Positions 56,481 to 64,000 of a DNA stretch of 64,000 bases are shown here, piece by piece. Numbering within the stretch: the first letter of the stretch is position 1; each line of letters begins with the position of its first letter. The position numbers were made by a program, and so were the translations under genes. The stretch comes from Cristatella mucedo (taxonomy: Eukaryota; Bryozoa; Phylactolaemata; Cristatellidae). The DNA is taken from the NCBI GenBank assembly GCA_009760855.2, contig WPIO01000010.1, forward strand, positions 1,224,001-1,288,000, written 5' to 3'. The notes below the pieces were generated by a model, which was not told the origin of the DNA, ran no database searches, and saw nothing but the letters and a program-made list of their open reading frames with translations.

Positions 56481-57150
56481 CGACGCAGGACATCAATTCA
56501 GCAGCCCATTCCGAGCACTTGCATCGTTTGGCGTCGGAAGTTTTGAATAATTGCTGCCGACGAGCCTTCGCAGCTAAGCACGTTACGTATACTCACGGCA
56601 GATAACTTCCGTAGTGACGCGCCACGAGAGTAACGCGAATGGTAAAGCGCAGCGGGGGGGGGGGGGGCGGAGTCCTCGCGTTGAATAGAGCGAATGCAAG
56701 CCACTGCTGGATGGCGCCTTACAGCGCCAAGAGCGCCTCCGAATGTAGGCGGCGGGGCAGCAACCGCCAGCGCCAGCCTCAAGCGTCTGCTGTTGTGCCC
56801 GCTACTCCAGCGCCTGGTCCGTGGTGGCTGACTCGCGCAGTCAAGGCGACGTCGCTGTCCGCCACGCTCTAGCGCTGCCTCCCTCGCTCCTTTGATCGCG
56901 ACCACGCCTCCGGCCGCGCCTGCACATTTGCCGTTTGCTTACGCAGCAGGGTTCTCCTCGGGGCACTATGCCAGTCGATGACCATCGATGCCTCTCCTCG
57001 CCTGCCGGGTTTTCGAATGCCGTCACAAGCGAAGCACGCTGCTGACCGAAAAAGAACTTGAAATGGTCTCTGCAAGCAAATTTCCAGAAGCATCTGCAGG
57101 AAATCTTGTTGTCCTTTTCTAAACTGATCTTCCACAAGACGACCACTTTA
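56481..57150. other. GC-rich island with a 14-G run
   Basis: CpG-rich, with open frames on both strands. A 14-G homopolymer occupies 56654-56667 and makes the frames across it unreliable. No domain was recognised. Confidence 0.4.
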
Positions 57151-57234
57151 GCTCTCCTGCAAGTCTATGTACTTTCACATACACAAGCCTGAAACGAATT
57201 CCGGGCCGGCTTGGACAGGGTAACCGCATCGGTC

Positions 57235-57800
57235 CTTGCGTTTTTAAAATCCCGTTTAGACTTCGGTAACTCACTACGTTTAGGTCTTTCAGCCTATGCA
57301 ATCAGGCACTCACAGGTGCTACAGAACTCTGTTGTCAGGCTTGCATGTGTACCGCAAGCGTCGTAGGTACCGAAATAAAACACGTTTCACCGATCTACAC
57401 TGGCTTCCAATCAAGCATCGCATGGAATTCAAGGCTCTTTCACTCAACTTATAGGTCCCTTAGTTCTCGTGCTCCAGCTTATCTATCAAAACTACGGCCC
57501 AACCAGGCTAGGCATGCACTACCACCTGTCGTTGGTCAAGTTCTTTAGTGGTACCTCGAACAAACCTCAAATCCTTTGGAGGCCACTGCTAATGTTCGAA
57601 TGCTACCAAAGTTTGGAGTTCATTCCCGTGTGATCTCAGGACGTCCCTTGACTGGGCGGTAATCAAAAATAATCTAAAAACGCACAACTTCCTCAGATCG
57701 ATCACTGAGCCTTATTCGTGGCCGTATGAGTGCTGACCCTGTGCACGGTATCACTAACAATGCTGACATGCTGCGGTTGCAGCATATGTAATATGCATTG
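57235..57800 (+). mobile_element. decayed L2-clade LINE fragment
   Basis: Plus-strand translations in shifting frames give LDFGNSLRLGLSAYAIR, LQNSVVRLAC, DLHWLPIKHRMEFKAL, then YLSKLRPNQARHALPP and a TNLKSFGG-type segment. These match the L2 copy at 25684-26450. The 3' UTR words GTGCTGACCCTGTGCAC follow, and the tail is lost. Confidence 0.85.
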
Positions 57801-57984
57801 TATTGCTACTCTGGACCGAAATCCTGCCCCGCCATTGGCCTCATCGGACGTATTACTCAAGAGTATCGTTGGCTGATTGGTAGCATCGCTCTAAGTTATA
57901 GAACGCAAGGGATAGAGATGGATTAGATGACGAGCAATCGTGATAGTTCAGATCATGGGCTAGATAGACGGCCTCGTTTCCAGA

Positions 57985-58540
57985 GGCACTGAGCAGCTGA
58001 GGCGTCAGGCTCAGCCAATCACGAGGGCTAATAACCGGAAGCATCCTCGAAGGTTTAACATAGTCCGCGGGACCAAAAGTCAATAGAGCGGTGAGTAATC
58101 AATCAGCAGGATGATCCTTTGATGCAGAATCTTTCCAGAAGCTGACAAGGGAGTTGCCACCCGGATTCTCAACGACAAGATGTGACGGAGCTCGCACAGA
58201 ACCGACGTGTGGATGAAAAGCCGGAGCAGATTGTTGAGGAAAGCCCCGAGGCCAGCTATAGGGATTGAAGGTCAAGTACAAATCGGTGAATTCTTTGCCG
58301 TGTCCTTGCTGCGTTTGTGCTTATCTTTGTCTGGCCCATTTGGGGCGAGCTAGGGTGGGGCCCGGTGTGAGCTGAGGCAAAGCCTACCCCTTCAGCTCCG
58401 GTAGCTTCCGACGGTAGGACACTTGTAGAGGTTAGTGCAGTCGAGGTGCAGTGGGATAAGCGGAGGAGTGCCAGAGTGGCTCCTACCGATCTGCTACCGT
58501 TCGCTGGTCGTAAGGCCCAGCATTCGAGGCTTTTGAGAAG
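57985..58540 (-). mobile_element. R2/NeSL-like element, 3'-end copy 1
   Basis: Shares ordered short blocks with 59930-60560 and 60955-61640: a GAGGC-TC-G-TCAGCC-A block, a CATAGTCCGC-GGACCA block, and a CCAGAGT-GCT...GATCTGCT-CC block with a following GGCCCAGCATT segment. In the copy at 60955 this block lies directly downstream (minus strand) of the endonuclease domain, so it is read as 3' UTR. It is diverged. Confidence 0.55.
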
Positions 58541-58667
58541 ACTTTGGTTCTGGGGAGTAATTCGACATACACGTAGACATCGTTGTTAGCCGATTCCAAG
58601 ATTTTCGACGGACAAAGACGTATGAACGAGGGTAGATTTATCAGTTCAGCAACTTAATATGCATACA
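58541..58667. other. short spacer
   Basis: Nothing recognised. Confidence 0.4.
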
Positions 58668-58950
58668 AAATAGAATAATAATAATTTATTTGCATAGCGC
58701 CATGAGATAACTTAACCTTTTTTCTAGGCACTTCAAAGGTGCTGTAAAGGAAGCATGACCAAGTGAATACTGGTACCATGCTTAATTTCAACAAGCATAA
58801 CATAGTTAGAGGTAGCATGTACAGGGGCAGCATGCAAATACGGTTGGTGACAGCATGCACAGTGTCAGCATGCATAAGCACACAAAAGGAGAACTCGCAT
58901 GGACCCACTAAATTCTTTGTAAAGGCAAAATGATAAATACATGCGTTTTT
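58668..58950 (-). mobile_element. L2-clade LINE 3' end
   Basis: Minus strand: end of the C-terminus, 3' UTR with GTGCTTATGCATGCTGACAC and CACCAACCGTATTTGCATGC, then GAAGTGCCTAGAAAAAAGGT, a tail ending GGCGCTATGC and an AATTATTATTATT end. Confidence 0.85.
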
Positions 58951-59146
58951 AGAGAAAGAGAGACCAAGAGCAAACACGAAGGCCCCGAGATCACACTACG
59001 GTGCAGTGCGAGCTCCGTGAGATCTTGTCCTTGGAATTCCAGGTATCAACACCCTCGTCAGCCTCCGGGCAGATTCTGCATCAATGTATCGTCCTGCTGA
59101 TTTGCTCTATTAACCTTTTGGTCCGGCGGAGTATGTTTAACCTTCG
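58951..59146. other. spacer, nothing recognised
   Basis: No gene, repeat family or RNA was recognised. Confidence 0.4.
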
Positions 59147-59268
59147 GAGAGGGCTTTTGGTTATGATTGGCTCTTCTTCTGCTGCTATACAAAAGAGGCC
59201 ATTATATCAGCTTTTTATCTATCTGTTTACATCTGTGTTTCTCCATAAATGAGGCTGTTAAATCAAAT
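59147..59268 (+). mobile_element. SINE-A 3' end with duplicated tail
   Basis: Contains GGCTCTTCTTCTGCTGCTAT and ACAAAAGAGGCCATTATATC from the SINE-A 3' body. A second AAATGAGGCTGTTAAATCA tail lies about 50 bases further on. The head is missing. Confidence 0.65.
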
Positions 59269-59929
59269 ATTTTTTTTTATCTAACCTGCTGCTAACAGAA
59301 CCCATACTTACTGATAACTGGAGCCAATAGGCTTCCAGTTGGATGTCGTGTATGTTTTTCCTGAGCCTAGCCCATTCACAGTGAAACGGACATCTGTAAG
59401 TAATGCTTTGGCAACAAGCAAGCACTGGGGGCGTAGCTGTGCAGAGGAAAGAAGAATGGTGGTCGGTAACCAACACTTAGTCATCATTGCAGATTAATCC
59501 TAAAACCTTAGGCCTTAGACCAAACTGCATCCGGATCAGTATTCAGTTATATGCATTGCTATATTTGGACATCAGCTCTTTTATTATAATATACTCAGCT
59601 GAGGGAGCTGAGGGACTGGAAATCTAATTCAAATAGCTTCCAGTAATAGCTTAGGGCAGAGTGCCTGCCTGCCGATCTGATGACAAGACTCTGAGTGACG
59701 GTCAGCAGCATCCGTAAATACGACGCTAGCAGGCACAGTACGTGGCTCGGTTGGCATATGAGGTTTTCTAACACGCGCGGAAGTCGCCAGCAGTAGACGT
59801 GGCTGTAAGATTCGCTAATTGCGTACGGTTAAGGGGGAGATCGGTAGGGGTCGGGAGTTATGCCCTACCCCTATACGGAAATACCGAAATTATTAATATT
59901 AAAATACGGAATTATCGAAATGGCTTCGA
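59269..59929. other. spacer, nothing recognised
   Basis: No gene, repeat family or RNA was recognised. Confidence 0.4.
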
Positions 59930-60560
59930 GTAGAGCAATGGACTGTAGCCTTTAATGCTGAGGCATCGAGTTCAGCCGAGCGTGACTAATTGCTGAGGGT
60001 ATAGAATGGATCCCATGACCTCTCCTGGAAGGCTGGGGCATAGTCCGCAAGACCAGCAGCCAGTGGTCTGAGAGCAGTTAATAATTCAGGAAGACACCAT
60101 TTCACGTAAGAGTTTATTCCGGAGCAGACGATAGAGTTCCCATGAGAAGTCGGTGTGGAAAATAGTTCAAGGAGCTGATACAAAAGCACGTAATGAGTTA
60201 GGAAGAACGATGATAGATGCATGGAAGTCGGAAGTGACTAGCGCGCCGGATATGCGAAAATCTGTAGTTCGAAGTGCACCACTGGGCACGCCTAGACCAG
60301 CTTGCGTGAGCCACCGCCGTTATGCAGCCACTTTGCATTGTCTTACTCATTTCGAAATCCAGCACTAGCAACTGAGTCAGCCGAGGTAGCGTCTTAGCGT
60401 CCTGCGGAGACTCTATCCCAGTTACTGACCGTTGGACCAGAGTGGGCGCCTGTGCCTAATCGAGCTTGGGTTGATTGGAGAGCCAGAGTTGCTTTTGCCG
60501 ATCGCCCAGCTCGCTGCCACAAGGCTAAGGCATTTCTTGTTATTGGGCGGCAGACCTCGG
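59930..60560 (-). mobile_element. R2/NeSL-like element, 3'-end copy 2
   Basis: Parallel to the 60955-61640 block. Shared segments include GAGTTCAGCC-AGC-TGACTAAT, GGGCATAGT with GACCAGCAGCC, AGCAGTTAATAA and GGAGAGCCAGAGTTGCT near 60478. It has no endonuclease sequence, so it is a truncated copy or a 3'-end-only insertion. Confidence 0.65.
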
Positions 60561-60667
60561 TCTAGCGTAGTACGTCGAGGCTGTAGTCTGCTTGTGCCAG
60601 GAGTTTAGCCGATCGGTTAAATGGGAGCATATGCAAATCAAACAGTCTAGCTTCACTAAATATGTAC
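60561..60667. other. short spacer
   Basis: Nothing recognised. Confidence 0.4.
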
Positions 60668-60815
60668 TTGAGAGAGAGAGGGAGGGAGGGAGGAGGGAGG
60701 GAGGAGGGAGGGAGGGAAGGAAGGAGGGAGGGAGGCAAGGAGGGAAGGAAAGGAAAGGAAGAAGAGGAAAGAAGAAAGAGGAAAGGGAGAGGAAAGGAGG
60801 AAGGGAGAGACAGCG
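60668..60815. repeat. GGGA/GGAA purine microsatellite
   Basis: Degenerate GGGAGGGA and GGAAGGAA units, all purine on the plus strand except one C. The Gly-Arg-Glu and Pro-Pro-Ser-Leu frames are repeat translations. Confidence 0.95.
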
Positions 60816-60954
60816 ATATATGAAGCTGAAACGTAGCGGACTTGCAACCGCCCAGCTAGTTGACTGTGTAACAGGGGAGCTCAAAACTATCAAGCGCACG
60901 AAATGGGAGATAGGGTGTATGACAAGCGGGGAGTGAAAGTTCAGAATGTGTGCT

Positions 60955-62560
60955 AAAGGGACAGCGTTGGCTGTGGGAGGCTGGGGCATTCGGTTCAGCC
61001 CAGCATGACTAATGACCAAAGGTATGCGAGTGGATGGCCGGCGAAATCCCGAACGTTGGGCATAGTAAGTGGGGCCAACGACCAGTAGCCCGAAAGCAAT
61101 TAGTAATAACTCCGGAGGAAAACGGTTTCAAATAGAGTCTGTGAGGTAGCAGAAGGAAGGGTTGCCACGCAGAGTTGAATGGAGAACAACTGGCGGACCT
61201 CGCATAGAGCTCCGAGACGTATGATGAGAAGAACGACGGTGCAGTGATGAAGAACTGAGGTGACAATCAGGTCGGACCTTAGGCAATCGGCCGGAGTGGA
61301 GTGTCTAGGGAACGCCATGGCCAGTTATTGGATTGAGAGGCTAAGTATTTCCTGGAAATTTATCATGCCTTCGCCACTGTGCCAGAGCTTAGCGATGTCT
61401 TGCCCTGTCGGAGTGCTACGGCAGGGTAAGGATTAAGCAAAGGTAAAGCCGAGGATCCATCTGAAAACGGATGACGCCCCTACTTGCCAACCACGGGAGC
61501 CGTGTCGGGGTGTATGCATAGTTTGATTGGATGATAGGAGAGCCAGAGTTGCTAGCTGATGATCTGCTGCCACTCTCTGGCCACCAGGCCCGGGCATTGA
61601 GCAGGAAGACTGTGATCTAACATATACCCGGAAATGGCGTCGGCCGCCGAAATGCCATTCGTTCCTTTCACGAAATGCCGATGTCCGCCAAGCTGGATTC
61701 ATTATCCGGCCACTGGCTACCCAGGGCGCCGACCAAGAAGGACCTCACCACTACCGACCAGTTGCCAGTGGTCAGGAAAGACCAGGACATGGCGTCGAAC
61801 TTATCAATCTTATTCCGGGCCGCCACCAGCAGGACATCAGTGCTGCCGTCAAACGGCACCGTTATGTCAGTTATGACCGGGTTGGTGCCGTTCTCGATGA
61901 CTAGGTCCGGCTTGAGAGCCAAACCCCGGCAAGCGGGAAAGCGCGATGTGCCGAGCGGCAGAAGAACGCAGTGGCTGGAAGAGCCCCGATTAGGCGACCC
62001 AGACCCAGGCTGTGGGGAGCCGTTATTGCTTGCAGCATCGGCCGGCAGAGGCTTAGAACGTGTCAGATGGTCTCAGACTCAGTGCAGCAATTAGTGGCCG
62101 TTTCGGGTTATGACCGGCTCCTAGCTGTGCCCACGGGCAGCACGTCCAGGCGAGCACGGTGAACTGTAGCGCCTCGCTGGCCTTGGCTCAATTTTAGCGC
62201 GAACAAGAGCTGTTCGGCGGCGGGCAAGAACTCCTTTGCCCTGGAGCAGTGAGCCTGAAAGGAGCGCCAGTGCGGTTAGAGAGCAAGAGCTTAAGAGCAA
62301 GCCAGGAAGCTCTGAGACCAGCGGTGGCGATTCGGCCTTTATAATTGGTCCGATACCCGCTGGAGCGGCTGATTGATATTGGCTGGCCTGTCAACCTCCG
62401 CCACCACTCTGTCCAAAAAGAATCGTCTGGAACCCATTCGCCATTCAAGCTGGACAGAGGTGCCATTCAGGTGGCATAGTGCCGGTATTGATTCCTTACC
62501 GTAATGGGCCACAGTGTCGGGCCCAATACCACTAAGCTCTGGCCCCATTGTCTCAGCTAA
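60955..62560 (-). mobile_element. R2/NeSL-like LINE with zinc knuckle and restriction-like endonuclease
   Basis: Minus strand, from 62560: a diverged linker region, then a CCHC-type zinc knuckle remnant (CCTESETI, an in-frame TGA, HVLSLC; about 62091-62040). Next is an 80-codon open stretch (61913-61671) with LKPDLVIENG, VITDITVPFD, AARNKIDKF, SFLVGALG and DNESSLADIGI. The PD...D...K arrangement matches the restriction-like endonuclease at the C-terminus of R2/NeSL/CRE-type LINEs, which cuts the target site. About 700 bases of 3' UTR follow. The reverse transcriptase is absent and frames are broken, so this copy cannot move. Confidence 0.78.
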
Positions 62561-63565
62561 GTATTTAAGAGTCGAGAGCTCACTCTTGGCCTCTTGGTCT
62601 TTTTTGGTCTTTTGTCCGGCTCTGTGCTTCGACGCCGTCGAACTCGTTTTTCTCTGAAAGCGAGGGAGGAGGGCGGGCTGTCCGCCGACGATGGACGGAA
62701 CAGGACGAAACAGTGCTAGGATGATTCGGTGGACTCCACCGAATACGGCCGTATCGTGCCCGAGCTGGCATTTTGTGTTTCTTTTGTGTTTTGTGTGTGC
62801 GCTCTAGCACGTCGGCTCGGCATAAGGATTTGCCGGTGCGAGCTAGACGTAGTTGGCGTGTGTGTGAAGTTCTAGTTCTCCGGGTTGAGGCTCCTGTTCG
62901 GGCTCCGACTATTTGGGTCTTTCCCCGCAATAGAAGTAAGTAGCTTCAGTGTGGAGAAGTATTCCCTCCTCAAACGTGTTGGTGCCGTTGAGAGCGTGTG
63001 AGGAGTGTAGAGATAAAACTGAGCTAGACGCGCACCGACTTTGTGCGCTTGCGAATAAAGCTCAGTAAAATCCCCAATTTGTGTGTCTCGCTTTCCAATT
63101 CATGCCGTGGACTCACGACCCCTTTTAGTAACGGTAAGCAGGTCAGCGCCAGAAACGCTCGTTTTGTGGCGGCCAGCTTATTGCGCGTAGGCGCGAACCG
63201 AACGGCATTAGGCGCTAGGTTACGCCGCTAGGTAAACGGCACGTCAAGCCTACTTCGCCGAGCCTTCGGCGTTACAGAACGAACCATCCGGCCTGGAACG
63301 ACAGGCAGAGACCCGTAGTGCAAAAGTGGCTGCTGGTCGCGAAACCTGTCCGTAGCCAGTCAACGTCTGACCCTGACCCTGAGCGGGCTGGGACGTCCAA
63401 GCCCGACTTTCAGCCAACCTGGCGAACTCCCACATATATACAGATGTATATATTGCTGAGAAAAATATTTTTAACTAGTGTATATACATTAGCCGGCGGT
63501 GCCCTGTCCTGCCGGGGTCGAGTGTGCTACCCGGGCCTCCTGGCTTAGGAACAGGGACCACACGG
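62561..63565. other. GC-rich stretch between R2-like copies
   Basis: A minus-strand frame at 62930-62580 is Arg/Ser-rich without a recognised domain. On the plus strand, GCGAATAAAGCTC (AATAAA at about 63053-63058) follows a GT-rich segment, reminiscent of an LTR or gene 3' end. No termini could be placed. It may include the 5' part of the R2-like element. Confidence 0.35.
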
Positions 63566-64000
63566 CTTCCGAGCCGGAAATGGCGTCGGAGATGCAGTGC
63601 CGCTTCAAAGCCATCATCTACGAGCGTGGGATGCCGAGTTCGGCCAGGCAAGCTTCATTGTCTGGCCATTAGCTGCCGAGAGCGCCAATCACGAAGGGCC
63701 TTCGTGACACTGGCGCGTTACGGCGCAGCCTTGCATAATGAAAAATAGCCGCGGCTGTCTCACCTTGCACTTTTTCGACTTGTCTCAGCTTTAGTCTCAC
63801 CGCCGCTGCAGTGGCGATTCTCATCTTCATTGCAACATGCCGGCAGCTCGGAAGACTCTGTAGCGCCTTGCTGGCTTTGGTTTAATTTTAGCGTGAACAA
63901 GAACTGTTCGGCGGGCGAAAACTCTTTTGTCCTGGAGCAGTGAGCCAAAGAGGAGCGCCAGTGCGGTTAGAGAGCAAGCGCTTAAGAGCAAGCCAGGAAG
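63566..64000 (-). mobile_element. second R2/NeSL-like copy, running off the window
   Basis: 63578-63720 matches 61632-61790, the end of the endonuclease region (GCATTCATTG-type block and CGCCAATCACGAAGG). 63845-64000 matches 62160-62310 (TTTAATTTTAGCGTGAACAA and GAGCGCCAGTGCGGTTAGAG). The stretch between, equivalent to the core of the endonuclease and zinc knuckle, is missing or replaced, so this is an internally deleted copy. Confidence 0.7.

Noticed and set aside
56498-56905. 135-codon minus-strand frame
   Set aside because: It crosses a 14-G homopolymer in a GC-rich island, so the frame is unreliable; no domain.
61634-62094. Plus-strand frames of 80-139 codons
   Set aside because: They are the antisense shadow of the minus-strand endonuclease domain.
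1-64000. Bacterial or organellar origin, viral genes, rRNA genes, complete tRNA genes
   Set aside because: No dense coding, ribosome binding sites, conserved bacterial genes, rRNA segments or full tRNA folds were seen. All tRNA-like sequences belong to SINEs or a tRNA half.

Overview
The window looks like nuclear DNA from an animal, most probably an invertebrate. The evidence is indirect. There are no operons or dense bacterial-type coding. Consensus GT splice donors follow short open exons. Many decayed retrotransposon copies are scattered on both strands: L2-clade LINEs, two tRNA-derived SINE families, an R2/NeSL-like LINE with a restriction-like endonuclease, and a solo LTR. Long purine/pyrimidine microsatellites are frequent, and GC- and CpG-rich islands alternate with AT-richer spacers. 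I see no diagnostic species marker and do not name a taxon. No complete protein-coding gene is recognisable, and no domain of a host gene could be named.

Layout. 1-10 kb: CpG-rich islands, a GA/GACA microsatellite, a SINE, a candidate minus-strand Gln/Ala-rich first exon (6348-5630) that ends at a GTAAGC donor, and a second SINE family. 10-16 kb: diverged SINEs, two decayed L2 copies and AT-rich spacer. 16-22 kb: islands and one candidate minus-strand exon (19230-19010) with a GTGAGT donor. 22.5-24.1 kb: a decayed L2 reverse transcriptase split by nested SINEs, a tRNA-Lys 3' half and a TA microsatellite. 25.7-29.7 kb: the best preserved L2 tail, an 8-residue-periodic minisatellite and more SINEs. 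30-35.6 kb: a regulatory-looking stretch with octamer, CCAAT and RFX X-box palindromes, an AT-rich near-palindrome and more islands. 36-42 kb: a 550-bp AGAGAGAC microsatellite followed by a long GC-rich tract. 43.5-49.6 kb: an L2 3' end, then a 2.4-2.6 kb segmental tandem duplication that carries one L2 insertion in both units. 50-52.5 kb: a strong CpG island holding a plus-strand signal-peptide first exon (51084-51155) with a GTAAGT donor. 53-54 kb: a 64-bp minisatellite split by a 527-bp solo LTR with a 4-bp target duplication. 54.6-64 kb: SINEs, L2 ends and a same-strand cluster of R2/NeSL-like 3' ends, one of which keeps the endonuclease domain.

How the parts relate. The clearest functional relationship is between mobile elements. 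The SINE-B family carries a 3' tail that matches the L2 3' tail, including a hairpin preserved by compensatory changes. This indicates that SINE-B was mobilised by the L2 machinery. The three candidate host exons are isolated; their partner exons were not found and probably lie across long introns or outside the window.
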